DNA of 64,000 nucleotides from Dendrophyllia cribrosa (taxonomy: Eukaryota > Cnidaria > Anthozoa > Scleractinia > Dendrophylliidae), in NCBI GenBank assembly GCA_024195265.1, contig JAJLRJ010000006.1:9868639-9932638 (forward strand). The letters are read 5' to 3'. Position numbers and translations under genes: made by a program. The notes beneath the pieces were generated by a model that did no database searches, was not told the DNA's origin, and was given only the letters and a program-made list of their open reading frames with translations. Every line of letters starts with the position of its first letter. The first letter of the stretch is position 1. Shown here piece after piece: positions 1 through 14,000 of the stretch.

Positions 1-256
1 ACGGACCAGCTGACGGACGGACGGACGGACCGGCTGACGGACCGGCTGACGGATGTAATGACGAACAAACTGACTGACTGACTGACGGACTGACGGACTG
101 ACTGACTGACGGACTGACGGACTGACTGACGGACTGACTGACCGACTGATGTGATGACGAACAAATTGACTGACTGACTGACAAAGTAATGACGTAATTC
201 CGTAATGACCTAATGAACAAACTTGCTGACGGACTGAAGGACTGACGGACTGACTG
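1..256. repeat. TGAC/GGAC tetranucleotide microsatellite
   Basis: Nearly continuous runs of ctgactgacgga and gacggacggac, broken by short taatgacgaacaaa segments at about 55-70 and 155-210. Simple sequence with no coding signal. It probably lies in an XDH intron or beyond its 3' end, because the gene runs off this edge. Confidence 0.9.
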
Positions 257-500
257 ACCGTTAGCAATCAATAGGATAGGAAGAACCAGATGTATCGACT
301 GACTTACCCAGTCATCCCACGATCCTTTAGGATTCTTCATTTGATATGGTTTTAACCGCTCCAGTATCTGCTCACACGCAATCTACAGAATCAAATTAAA
401 CAGTATAATCCCCGTAATGTTATGTCTAGCTAGAAATTAATTATGTCATGTGCAAAACCTTGGAACTTTTTTCTCGTAAATACTAGCGAGAAGGTAAGGT

Positions 501-592
501 GAGAGGCGAGGCGAGGCGAGGCGAGGCGAGGCGAGGCGAGGCGAGGCGAGGCGAGGCGAGGCGAGGAGAGGCGAGGAGAGGCGAGGAGAGGC
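501..592. repeat. (GAGGC)n pentanucleotide array
   Basis: About 18 units of gaggc, with gagga variants near the right end. Strong purine/GC strand bias. Reading frames across it are artefacts of the repeat (Ser/Pro/Arg/Leu/Ala runs). Confidence 0.95.
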
Positions 593-745
593 AGGGCGGA
601 TATATGTAGGGCATATATCCGCCCTGAACGAGGGGATGCATGCACGCCTGCAAGCGTCTCGCACCAGTTCAATGTATCAGCGCTACAAGTTGCCCAAACG
701 TTCAGTTAAAAAAAGCGCACATTCGATGCTCAATACGCGAAAATA

Positions 746-905
746 TACAGCTATTTCAATTAACGTTGTCGGATGAAAAAGGCGTATGGCCAAGACCGCA
801 AGGTTGTATGGGATTTTTATACAATGGCTATTAACCCTAACCCATACTACCTTGCGGTCTTGGCTTTAAGCTTTCATCCGACAACGTTAATTGAAATAGC
901 TGTAT
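746..905. repeat. Foldback element, ~65-bp arms
   Basis: Arms 746-811 and 841-905 are near-perfect reverse complements (ctatttcaattaacgttgtc against gacaacgttaattgaaatag) around a 29-bp loop. The form is that of a small MITE or foldback element. No obvious target duplication. Confidence 0.85.
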
Positions 906-1167
906 ACATATATACGCACTGCATTGCAGTCAAGATATCAAGGCCATGTATCACTCAGATTGAGGATATTCGAATAAACAGGGATAAGGAAAACGGTTGC
1001 TTTAAACATCAGCTTAATAAGCGTCATTATTTTACGTTTCTGCCAAGTTTAAATCGGATGTGTCCTGGATGCCTCCCGCGGGGAGCAAGGAAATCGGATA
1101 CGTCTGCGTGCAGGCTACACCATCGCAGCAATCATCGCGAAAAGAAAGAAACGAGTTCTACTTCTTG

Positions 1168-2206
1168 CAACGATTTCGGTAGTCTCCCACGCAGCCGTTA
1201 TTTGTCTCGTCACGCAACGCTCCTCCCCACTAACGGCTGCTCAAACCTGGACCACTTTACTTGCCCTTTGTGTTTGCGATAAATTCAGCGAACCAATCAT
1301 GTATCAGCAAAATGGAAATGACGTAAGTTTTCGCGCGAAAAATAGCCGGTGGTTTCTGGTTTACATGTGCCAGACATCGTTTTTAAAGGTGACAGGCCTA
1401 GCACAAATCCTGCGTGTCGCTAAAAGCATTTTAGCCTAGGTTTAGAATCGGTTTACCTCAAGTACGTGCCTGAGAGAATTTTGTCTCTGTTGTTCTAAAT
1501 GTTGTCGATTCTTTGATCTTAAGAAACAATCTCTAGCTGTGATACTGACAGGAGGATTTACGCTTTCCAGAGCCATGTTGAATATTTAGTTATGCTGTCA
1601 TTTGTTTGCTAGCTCTTAGCATAAAAATGGAGTTTTTTTGGCTCATTTTAAAACTATTGCAAGATCAGTAGTAGCCGCTTAAGTATGAATTAGTCGCTGC
1701 TTAGGATCAGTTCATTTATAATATCAGTCCGTGATTTAATGTGAGCGCAAGTAAAAGTATGCGGTTCCATTGTCAGACATATGGCGTCATTGCATCCGGC
1801 TTAAAATATTTGAATCTCCAGCATGGTAGCTGTTTTGTAATTCTTACAGATGCAAGTGGTTACTTTTGTACACTCTTTAAGCAAAATTCGAGTTTCAGTT
1901 CTTCGGTGAACCTCATTTTGAACATTGACGACACAGCACGAAAACCTTCATTCAGCGCCGCCATATTAATTTGTGGCGGTTCTTATCGCGAAAACATCCA
2001 ACTGAGTTAACGACAAAACACAGGCTATGATTTGACGAGTCGCACGTGGAGAATTTGGCGCGAGCAAGTTCCGAAAATGGCACTGCAACTGTGATTGGCT
2101 TAAATCGGGCTAGGAATGTGGTCCAGGTTTGAGCAGCCGTTAGTGGGGAGGGGAGGAGCGTTGCGTGACGAGACATAACGGCTGCGTGGGAGACTACGAT
2201 TTCGGC
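1168..2206. mobile_element. Long-TIR non-autonomous DNA element
   Basis: Inverted arms 1168-1256 and 2118-2206 share gtctcccacgcagccgtta, gtctcgtcacgcaacgctcc and aacggctgctcaaacctgga in opposite orientation. The 860-bp interior has no transposase-like reading frame. It reads as a deleted DNA transposon. A neighbouring 50-bp motif (1068-1118) recurs at 43290-43342. Confidence 0.75.
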
Positions 2207-2343
2207 AACGAAAATACTGCGAACAATGCCCATTGCATGGTATTTTACACTTAAAAAATTGCTGAAGCAATTTGTGTTGCAACAAAACTGCAAGAGAAAT
2301 TGCACAAATAAGGAATATGGGATTTATATAATTAAGCGCTAAC

Positions 2344-5021
2344 CTTGACCGCCATTCCGTTCAGATCTGACGATGCTGAAGCCGCAGTGGGAGAAGTGTT
2401 GGCCACTGTGTTGGTGCTGGTTTCAGTGATGTGGATCTTGGACACTGGAATGCCGAAACAACGAGCAGCTATCTGTAAAGAACAACAAAACAGAGATTAA
2501 ATCGGGAATCTACTGTATTAAAAGCAAAACTAAAAGAAATCACATCAAACGTAAATAACGTAATCAACCAATCCCAATCGGGGATCCAAAGAAAAAAACA
2601 ACTGTTGCCAAGCGCGGAAAAACATGTAACCGGTGTCAAGCGCGGGAAAACATGTATCCGGTGTCAAGCGCGGGAAAACATGTATCCGGTGTCAAGCGCG
2701 GAAAAACATGTATCCGTTGTCAAGCGCTAGAAAACAAGTAACCGGTGTCAAGCGCGGGAAAACATGTAACCGGTGTCAAGCGCGGGAAATCATGTAACCG
2801 GTATCAAGCGCGGGAAATCATGTATCCGGTGTCAAGAGCGGGAAAACATGTAACCGGTGTCAAGCGCGGGAAATCATGTATCCGGTGTCAAGCGCGGAAA
2901 AACATGTAACCGGTGTCAAGCGCGGGAAAACATGTAACCGGTGTCAAGCGCGGGAAATCATGTAACCGGTGTAAAGAGCCAGAAAACAAGTAAGCGGTAT
3001 CAAGCGCGGGAAATCATGTAACCGGTGTCAAGCGCGGCGGCCAGCCCATGCCAAGCTGAGGTTTCGAGTGTTCAAAATTCGCTCAGACAAAGGCCGAAGG
3101 GCCTACACTCTAAGCGTCAGCTTTTGAATTTCAGTTAATACCAAATATCAAAGTAGACAACAATTGAAAATTAACATTTGAAGGTTATCGGCTACCACAG
3201 TCTTTCGTAACTTGGTTTTTGACAGTTCTAGGGATATTAGCTTTTGTTTTTTTACTAACCTGCACCATTTTTGTGTGTAGTCCTTGTCCCATTTCTGTTC
3301 CGCCGTGAGTAAGAAGGACGGATCCGTCAGTATACACATGAACCAAGGCTCCAGCCTGATGAAAAAAAACCCGGTCAGTTTCAATTAATAACGTCCGAGA
3401 AAGATGTTGCAATTCATTCATTTCATTTCATTTCATTCATTTATTTCTCCAAACCTTAGCAGATAATAATACAGAATTAAATATAAGGTGAAAAAAGTAA
3501 GTAAAAAGTATAAAATTTTCAAGGAATTGAGGTCATCATGTCACAAACAGGAAGCGAACCTATGACCTTCCACACAGCGGTCGGATGCTCTAACCACTGA
3601 ATTACGAGAGACTCGTGGCGAGCTAGGCCATATACTAGGTTCACACACCGGTCGGATGCTCTAACCACTGAATTACGAGAGACTCGTGGCGAGCTAGGCC
3701 ATATACTAGGTTCACACACCGGTCAGATGCTCTAACCACTGAGCGACGAGAGACTCGTGGCGAGCTAGGCCATATACTAGGTTCACACACCGGTCAGATG
3801 CTCTAACCACTGAGCTACAAGTGACTCGTGGTGAGCTAGGCCATATACTAGGTTCACACACCGGCCAGATGCTCTAACCACTGAGCTATGAGAGACTCGT
3901 GGCGAGCTGGGCCATATACCAGGGACCGCGGAGCCGGGGGATCTTCAGCCCCCCCAATAATTTTTGGGAAAACAAATAATTTTACCCAATTGAAAAAATA
4001 CTGTTTTACTGCTCTCATAGATATGCGATAATTAATGAAAACTTTCGTCAGTGAGTGTTGTGGTAAGCGGTAAATTGATTTCTTCCTTTAGGACATGCAA
4101 TATGGCGGCCGTTCGTAGGACATGGCTTATAGGTCTTCTCTTAAGTTCTGTTTTAGAAGTCGTTGAACTTGTTTGCTTACATCAGAAACCCACAACTCTT
4201 GTGGGGATCTGTTCAGATAACCATTCCACCGGAGACGGCATTGTAATCAGTGCGGCATACTGTATGTCGGCGCAATGGCATGTTTCCGCTTTTTCCGTCA
4301 AATATCGCGAGAAGTACCTTAAACGAAGACTGATGTATAGTTGCAGTCACCCTGGGTCGTACAATCCAACTGCTATCAGCAATCAGGAGGCTCACATGAT
4401 CTACGGCAATATGGTTTTGAAGTTTTGATCAAGGATGAACAGATTAATTGCTTTGCCGATGTTTTGAAAGCGGTTAAGAGTCTTGCTGATCATGAGAGAC
4501 ACATGATAAGTGAGGTTATTGTAATTTGTAAACTCCTGTTGGTGAATCCTGCAACAAGTGCTACAGGTGAAAGGTCGTTCTCCATGGCAAGGAGAGTGAA
4601 AACGTGGTTGCGTGCGAACATGAACCAACAACGTTTTAATAATGTGGCTTTATTGCATACCCACAAGGCAAGAACAGATAAAATTCGGCTTCTAGATGTA
4701 GCGAGTGAATTTGTCCAACGAAATGAAAACCGTTTTCGCAACTTTGGTAAATTTACTGATTTAGATTTGTCAATGTGCTAAAAAGTAATTATTGGGATTT
4801 TCCTTGTGTTCGATGTTTTGTTATTGTAGTTCAAATTTGGTGGTATTTATTAGCCTGATAAATAATAAAATAATTCACTGCGTCTGGTATATTGGGATGC
4901 ATTTTTAGCCATTCTGGGAGCATTTATTATAAAAATTTTCCGGGGGAGCATGCCCCCGGACCCCCCTAGACGGCTAGCGCCTGCGGCGCGCGCTACAAAT
5001 ACCTATGGCATTTGATTTAGC

Positions 5022-5053
<32 letters not shown>

Positions 5054-8000
5054 TGAAAATATGCTGCGCGGTCCCTGTATACTAGGTTCATGTATGACAT
5101 GCGTCCTGCTAGGATCAGCAATGTTGAAAGTGTCATGTGACGTGATAAATAAAGATGGCAAATGTTAAGCTCAGTAATGAAATGAGAAAGATGCAATGCT
5201 TATCATGTCACAAGCGTGGGACAAAGAAAAAAAATTGAGTCCGCGAAAGTGTATGACCTTCCGCACACCGGTCGCCGGGATGCTCTAACTACTGAACTAC
5301 GAGAGAATCGTGACGAGCTAGGCCATTTACTAAAACACATAAACTTAGTTTGGCCACGAGCATAGAAACTCGAGAAAAACTTCTGAGTTTCCAATGACAG
5401 AAGAACCATAAACTTTCAATATTTATTTTTTGATAATGCGAACATGATCGGCGGTTTGAGTCCGGTATCTGCCGCTGTTCTTTTCTTAGGGCCTGGTCGC
5501 ACTACAGTCAAAACCAAACATCCGCCCGTGCAAAAATCGAGGAAAACAAAAGAAACCACTCCGGTGGGACACGCTTTTTGTAGAATGTTTTTGTTTTTAT
5601 GTCATTTTGCACGGGCTAATTTTTGTTTTTGACTGTAGTGCGACCAGGCCCTTAGCCAAGAAAATTGCTAACTAAGGGCCTGGTCGCACTACAGTCAAAA
5701 ACAAAAATTAGCCCGTACAAAATGACATAAAAACAAAAACATTCCACAAAAAGCGTGTCCCACCGGAGCGGTTTCTTTTGTTTTCCTCGATTTTTGCACG
5801 GGCGGATTTTTGGTTTTGACTGTAGTGCGACCAGGCCCTAAGGTGCATTCGGGAATTCAAATTCAAAATTGGCGCTAATCCCGGATTACGTTTTCCCAAC
5901 TTTGAACAACCCAACTCTGGTGGTCTTATTTTGAGCAAGCTTGAGATAAGTGCATTTCTCTCAGTCCCGCACAGCTTCAAATGCATTCTTACCTGATTCA
6001 TAAATGTAGCAGTAAAACTAATGCCGAACTTGGTAGGCGTCAATGCGATGCCTCGCTTTTTCCACCGATTTTCCCTTGAGGAAAAAAACACAAGCAAAAA
6101 AAGAGTGTTAGACATCTATTACACATGATGCAATACTCAAGTTAAATCGACACTAGTTTACACACGCGATTTGATGATGTAAATTAATTGTGCGCGACAA
6201 ATATTACATCGAAAAGTGCGATAAAAATTGCACAAATAATGCAAAAAAAATTATTAATGCTAACCTGTTGAAGGACTCGATGCGCTCCCTTCTTTCCTCG
6301 TAGTGGCTTTTTTCCACCAGTTCGTCCCAGATGCGCTGAATATGGCAGCTGGCCAGTTCTTGGTTGAAGTGCGTTACATCCCCTTCCTGGTAGAAGTTCA
6401 TCTCCCTGACCTATAAATTTCACGAGCAAAATATTAGCTGAATGCCATGACTTACAGAGGCAAACCAAAATGTAGTTCTCTCTTTTGAATCTGCGAATGA
6501 AGTGTGACCATTCAAATGAGAGTTGTTTATTTTGCTGATTCAAGATACAATTCTAGTGTGATTTCTACAGCAGTCTTCCCTGTGGTAAAATTATCAATTA
6601 TTACTTATCAATTATCATTTTTGATGTAATAATACAGAACTCCATTTAACCAGCCTATGCTGAGCTGAATACTTCCTGTTAAAATATTTGATTAAATAAA
6701 AAATACTTTCTATAATGCTGTACATTCTGTGGATGAATGTTCTTACTTTTAAGTCAGTAGATAAAATCTTTAAGTGTGACCATTCAAATGAAAGCTTTTA
6801 TCGCCCATCACCACACTGACCTGTCTCTGTGAAATGCCGCAAGTGACCGCTATGTCACTGATCCACGATTCAACAAACATCATACCCTGTAACAAAAAAA
6901 AATGTTTTTTTCTTAATTTGTGCAAGTATAAATAAAGGCATCAACATAAACGATGTGCATGCATCTATCAAAGTTAAGTTAAGTTTGAGGGAGTGGGGGG
7001 GGGGGGGGGGGGGGGGAGGTTGGGAATATGTAAATGTGTGATATTTGGTCAAAAGTATGTGTTTCACAGTCAAATCAGATGAAATCCCCCACTATATGGG
7101 CAAACTACATCCCTTTAACGTGCAAATGCTCTTATATTCATGAATGACAGTCTTGTTTAGTCTTCCTGCCAGCTGGGACACCGGCTTCCAGAAGCTAAGA
7201 AGCGGAATAATCCGCGGGAAATAAGAGATTTCATACTTGCGGTCCACCGAATCCCCTGAATGCAGTGTTTGTTGGCATGTTAGTCTTGCACATGTAGCCA
7301 CGTATGCGGATATTTGGGACCAGGTAACAGTTCTCTGAATGGAAAATAGCCCTCTCCAACACCTGCACGAAATAAAATATAATCAAACGTCTTCACTCGT
7401 CAAATTGACTTTATCGTAAGGGAGTGGTGGGTAGGGAGGGGTAGGGAGGGGTAGGGACGTAAGAAACTGAAACAGATTTTCTGCACTTCGGGCCTTATTA
7501 CTATCATTTTTTTATTCAAGATAGTGGAGGGGCTCCGGGACCCTCTCCTTGATCCACTTCTGTAAACCCGTAGGTACGTTAACTCAAATACCGTAAAATG
7601 TCGGTTATAGACCCCCCTCGGCTAATAAGCAGATACCACGCAGCTCTTTACAACCTCTAATTTCATTGGACCTCTGTATCACGCAGCTCTACTGTTTTCA
7701 GGGCTAGGGTCCATTGTTGTGTTGTTTGTTGTGTTGTTTTCTCAGCAAATCAGAGAAGACCTTGTAAGCCCACCTGGTTATGGTGGTGACTAGAATGGAT
7801 ACTCCAAAATCAGGTTGGACCACCTCGGACGCCTTATTGAGACTTATATAACGGAGTAAGTGGTTAGCTTGCAGTTGAGGTTGGGAGTTAGCAGTTTATA
7901 TAGTTAAATTTAGGCCTAAACAACCCGACAAGCTAGGTGGTACCCTGGTACGGTAGGCTATGTAAGCCTAACCCTAGCTGAGGTCACAGGTTCAATCCTG

Positions 8001-11000
8001 AGTGGGGATTTAGGATTTTCTTTTTAACACTTAAAAATTTATTGAAAATAAATTCTAAGTGTCGACATTACGTTATATAATTCCCAATAAGTGTCCGAGG
8101 TGGTCCAACCTGATTTTGGAGTATCCATTCTAGTCACGACCACCTGGTTACAGGCCCATCAGTTTGGTAGCAAAACATTATTTCGGTTGTTGCCTTTCCT
8201 ATATATAAGCCCATCACAGTTCCTTAACAGCAATAGGCCTTAGACGTCGCCAGCTCAAACCATAGTTTGTTCTATTAACTATGCTCAAACTTCATCACCA
8301 AGATTCATTTGTACGAAGTTCCTTGCAAACCTTTGACAAGTTCACGTTGTTTTTAATTAGGTATTCTTTTCAACCTTGCTCCTTTGAGAATACATTGATG
8401 AGATTGTCACAGGTTCACACTTCGAAGGCGGGGCTTGGGGGTTAAATTAGCTAGTCTGGCGTAAACATGCATAAGGGCTATTCTTTACCAAAATTCACAC
8501 CAAATTAACTGAAACAACATTTAATCCCAATATTTTTTGTTTGCCAGTCAAAAAACCTTCACATATAAGCCCAGGACTTATAAGCGGCATTTTATGGTAG
8601 GTTCTTTATCAAAGTCAGATCTTTCTCTATTGTTTGAAGGAGTAAACATTACAATTTCACTACCAGCTGCACTACTGATTTATGCTGTGTTCACATCTGC
8701 ACCGAAACATGTTCAGAGTAAACATGTTTCAACGAAACACGTTTCCCGTAAACACGTTTGTAATTTCATTGTTCACATTAGTTGTTAATTTCAAAACACG
8801 TTTCACGCCTACGCTTCGGCGGCATATCAGGCGAGTTTGGACGAGCCATGGTTCGTCGAGCCAAAATACCCATGGCGAGACCATGGGCGAGACTTACTGC
8901 TTTGGACAAATCAAGAGAATTTCCCGCATTGCTGTACAGTGTTACATCCAAAGCCTTGATCTTGCCATTTACTGTAAAGCCAACCTAACAAAAAAAATAC
9001 ATAGATGTTATTGACGTTGCATGTGGTCCGGCTTTAGCGAGTGAATATAAGTTCTTTTTTATTTGGCAGGATGCACTATACCAACAGCAACAACAACACA
9101 TTGCAGTGTTACCACAAATGTGAGAAGCACGACATTGCTCAACATAATGTGAATGTTCTTTTCAAGATTGCCTAGCGGAGTTAAGAGGTAAAGGTAAGAT
9201 TAAGTTGCACACGAGCAGCCACAGATGGCCCGAATATCACGGCTGGAGCTTAAAGCTGATTGCTTTAGCATGAAGCAAATCGGAGTATTGCTACTCCCCC
9301 TCGATGGAATGCTAGTCCTTTGCAGGGTTACCCTGGTGCCCATTTATACACCTGGGTGGAGACTAGAGAGATCTACAACACGACGACAGAGACCAGGCTC
9401 GAACCACCGACCTTCGAGTTGAAAACGAACGTGCTAACCATTACACTACCGCGGCGACCAAAAAAACTTGTCAGTATGGATATATACACAATACCTTGTA
9501 CTTGGCCAGGAAAGGATGCCTTGTGCCTGTACTCATCATATCTTCATCCCTGTCAAACATGCATCGCACAGGTTTTCCTACCCTGGCAAACAATGAAAAA
9601 CAACAGTTATCATCCATGAAGTGCACAGGCTTTCCAACCCTGACAGACAATGAAAAACAACATTACATTCTGCATGTTGCAACGTGTTGGTAATAAGCGC
9701 TTGATGAAGCGGACACAAACAGAATTAAGCTGAGGCTATGTTTACAAAAAAAGACAAGGTGATTTTATCCTAAAATGACTTCCTGCCCTGCACAAACTTT
9801 TTTTTTCTTGACACGAATTTTTTATCCCGGAGTGAATATAATGACAGCTTCATCCCGGGACGAAAATTCTCTTAAATTTTCACCATGCCAGGCGTCATTT
9901 TACTTGAAGCCTTTACGTGTTTTTACAAGATGAAAAACGCAACGTATTTAGTTGATTTTTTCATTGTAAATGTTCCCAATTTAAAAGAAATATTTTGTAA
10001 TTGTACTAAACAGTGCAATAAAATTGCACCGTGCAAATCAATTATTCCTCCAAATATGACATGAATGTGAGAGAACAATGACCTCGAAGGTAATGGAAAA
10101 AGTTACAGACACAAAAAAAAAGAAATCAAGCCTACTTGGCAGCGGCCACTGCTACAACATTTGTAAGAAAACAGTTACGAGTTTCTTTGCCTCCAAACCC
10201 ACCACCTAAAGAAAGACAGAAAAAAGTGTATTAATAATGCCGCTTAATTTGCTGTATTCTGCACAACAGGTGATTTTGTGGTGCACAAGCGCGAAGCTTG
10301 AGCAATTTCCTTCCCTTCTCTCGCCTGCCTCGCGCTCCGCGCTCGTTGTTTGCGCTTCACGCTCACGCTTCAATAGCGCCTATTGCTTTGCTAAGCTTGT
10401 ACTACTAAGCTGGCACTTACCCATTCGCTTAGTCCGCACCACTATTCTATTGGAAGGAACTCCCAAAGCTTTAGCAACAAGTTTCTGTGGATTTAATAAG
10501 AAACAAGGCATGGACACTTGTAAAAAAAAAAAATTAAATCACAACAATGTAATATTTATAGGTCAGTGGTACTACATCCGGGTATTCGCATGATTGTTAT
10601 TTTTCCAAAACTCATGTACTCAAGGAGCTGTCATGGTTGCCAGAGATTGAAGTTGTTTAACGGTTGAACAGTCGTCTTGTTTACTGGCGTGAACATTATA
10701 AATATCACAGACAAGTAGAAAAGCTGTGCTCTTAGAAGAATCACAGGGAACCCAAAGGCTCCCAACTATGAAACTCAGGGTACCAGCACTTAAGCCTTAT
10801 GCAAAAAGTAAGTTTTTCTGATCGTCAGAAGACAAATGTTTGTAATATGACGCCCCTGGGCACTGATAGAGAACAGTTCTGAAATAGTAACTTAATCTAA
10901 TAAGTGTTTGTTTATGAGAGGTGGTCGTAGTTCTTAACCTTACCTGTGTCAGTGTTGGGTTTTGAGTGGAAACAAACAGTTCCATCTCGCCATCTTCTCC

Positions 11001-14000
11001 TTTTGGAACTGCTATTGTGGCTTGCGTCTCCAAATAGAAGTGTTCCTGCAGCGGTTAATAATACAAATTGATTACAACAACAACAACAACAACAAGTAGC
11101 TTTATTTGCATGACTATAAATCCTTACAATATTGCAAAGCTTTACAACATAACAAAATGAAATTACAATCATAATATAATAAAGAAAGGGAAAGTACAAT
11201 CCGTCTGTTTTGATAATTTGATTATTGCAGAGATCTAAGCATGAAATAATGAATTTCACCAAATGAATATTTACAAAATAATTACGAGAGTTCATTAATT
11301 CATTGGTAACTTCTGAAGGAGATAACTGTTTTATATTTGGTAGGTGATACCCTATTTTCCTGTAAAATCCGTCCCTAATACTTGAGTATTTAGGACAATG
11401 GAAAAGGAAGTGAATTTCATCTTCAATTTCATTAGATCCACAAGTAGAGCAAAATCTATCATCTTACGTGATTTGTTCATATCTACCAATTTCAATCATT
11501 AATTTATGATTACTTATACGAAATTTTACTAATTGTTTTCTGTCATTTGATTTCCTTGAATGGTATGTCGCCAATATAGGATATATTTTTGTTGCATTAA
11601 GTTTACATTATGTTCGATTTTAGTTTCAGTTAAGAAAATAGGGCCAAAATCAGGCAAATTATAGAATTCGGATATCCTTATAAGATTAGAGTAGAAGTTA
11701 TTTTTACCAGAAGAGTGAAGATCTGCGGACATTAAAAAGATATGTTTAACAATAGAGTTATTGTCCTTACTTTGAAGATATCAGGTATAATTACATGTAA
11801 TTATTTTCTGATTAATAGCTATAATAAGAGGAAACCTTCCTAGTTCAGCTCTACATGCCACATTTGATGCTTTATTGCTTACTTCTAGATAACGTTTGCA
11901 GAATTGTAAATGGCTTTTTTCAATCTGCGATTACAGTCAACTCTCTCTAAGAAGGACACCGTCGGGACCGGCCCCAATTGTCCCTCTTAGAGAGGTGTCT
12001 GGCTAACAGAGAGACGAGGTAACGTCTGAGAAAATAAAGCTGAACCTATGCACAATGAATACACGTCTGTGTCTGTTTTAAGTCTGTTTAAAGTCGTTTA
12101 CTAAAGCAAAACCTACAAACTGAAACAAAGGTAACATTAGAAAAGTGGACTCGTTTTTTCATATTCAGCACCTATATTTCCATTTTGAAGTATTTTTCAC
12201 TAAAAAAAAGACCTTTTAAAGTGTCCGTTGACGGTTTCAAATTGTCTGTTGTCCGTCTTTGAGAGGTGTCCATCTTATGGAGAGTTTAGTTACAGTTAAA
12301 TAACTGAAAAACGGCAGGGACCAACACCAGGTGTCCGTATAAAATGAACAATTTCAGATCTTAGAGGCGTGGTCGCACCAGTTTAAATGCAATGGAAGTG
12401 TCCAAGTGAAGCCACTACAAACTTTATAAATCCTCGCTTCACTGTTGAATTTAGGCATCCAGTGTCGCTTTTTCTTGTCATGTTGTTAATCAAGGGCTCC
12501 TTTAATGCTTTGATGACTTACTCCTAAAATCAATAAAAACTAAACTAGGAGGCCTAAAAAATAAGAAATACAACTTTAAAATTGGTTTACATTAGAGCAG
12601 TTTTCAATTGAGTGTCAAAAGTAATTACACAATTGCTTTAGTTTTTCGTTGCTACGCTTTGTGATTGGCTAAAAAATCTCACGCCACTTTCTCGACCAAT
12701 CAGAAGTAAAACCAAAACCAATCGTGACTTGCTCGCACGCGTTTTCCCGCGCTTGGCGTCGCCGACATGTAATTGCTTCGAGCTCTGATTGGTTCATTGG
12801 ATTGTTTACGACTGCTGTGATTGGTCAGAGTAAAATGTATGACTGACCTGCCCTCCCATCCTCATCTCTCCCTCCAACACATGATCACATCCAGCAAATC
12901 CCTTTTCCAAGTCACCTTTTTGAACACACATTGGTGTAGACTCGTGGAAAGACTCTGCTGCTATTGCCTCCTGTTAAAACGATAACAACAACAAAAAGAT
13001 AACAGACTTCAGCACAGTGTGCAGTGTTCTATTACGGCTAAAGAGAAGACAGAACAGAGCCGTGCAGCCTGCCATTTCTTTTGGGCACCCATTCATCCTG
13101 TATTGTTAATTTATTCTAATTTAATCAAGTGTGTAAGAGCTTCATGTGGGTATGGGAGGGGGACTCTCTCATAGAAACTGTATAGATGCCGTTAAGTTTA
13201 TACATATCCGAAAGTAACGTCCCTCGGTACTTTCGGAAGTAAATAGCGAGGGGCGAGGGGTGGGAGGCGTAATATTCGGGTGGAACGTTACTTTCGGGAA
13301 CTACAAGAACGGTCCGAACATCAACGTTATCTGTTTATTTCGGGGAGCTGCTACTTTCGGTACTCTAGGTACATTGCATTGACTGAGCCAATACCTCAAT
13401 AGTTATTATTCTCGGCAATTCCTCATATGTAATCTTGACCATCTTTGCTGCTCTTTGGGCCTGGGCCTGAGTTTCAGCAACAATAGCACCAATCACTTGT
13501 CCCACGCATGTCACCTGTAGGCAAACACAGATCAATGCACCAGAAATGAAGTTCAAGACCAAAGAGAGATGTTACAGTTCTACTGAATAATGGCCATTCT
13601 AAATTTTAAAATGGTGTCACTTGGACCAAGTTCGAAAAATTAAATGCTACTTCTCACTTAACCTTAACCAAACTGCAAGAAACATGACAAAACAAAGTAT
13701 ACGGGTGTAAGTTTGCATATAGAGCAGTTTTCAATTGAGTGTCGTAAAACCAAAACCAAAGTAATTACTCTGACCAATCACAGCAGTCGTAAACAATCCA
13801 ATGAACCAATTAGAGCTCGAAGCAATTACATGTCGGCGGCGCCAAGCGCGGGAAAACGCATGCGAGCAAGTCACGATTGGTTTTGGTTTTACTTCTAATT
13901 GGTCGAGAAAGTGGCGCGAGATTTTTTAGCCAATCACAAAGCGTAGCAATGCAAAACCAAAGCAATTGTGTAATTACTTTCGACACTCAATTGAAAACTG

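Noticed and set aside
773..1282. 169-codon frame
   Set aside because: Crosses a foldback element and the arm of a TIR element; no domain.
4051..4428. 125-codon frame upstream of the hAT fragment
   Set aside because: No similarity to transposase; inside a deleted element.
8690..8790. aaacatgtttc/aaacacgttt repeats as a regulatory cluster
   Set aside because: Similar to the 47306 MITE interior; more simply an element fragment.
3540..9461. Possible tRNA genes (A/B-box sequences)
   Set aside because: No closed cloverleaf or proper acceptor stem; sequences are SINE-like and tandem or tailed.
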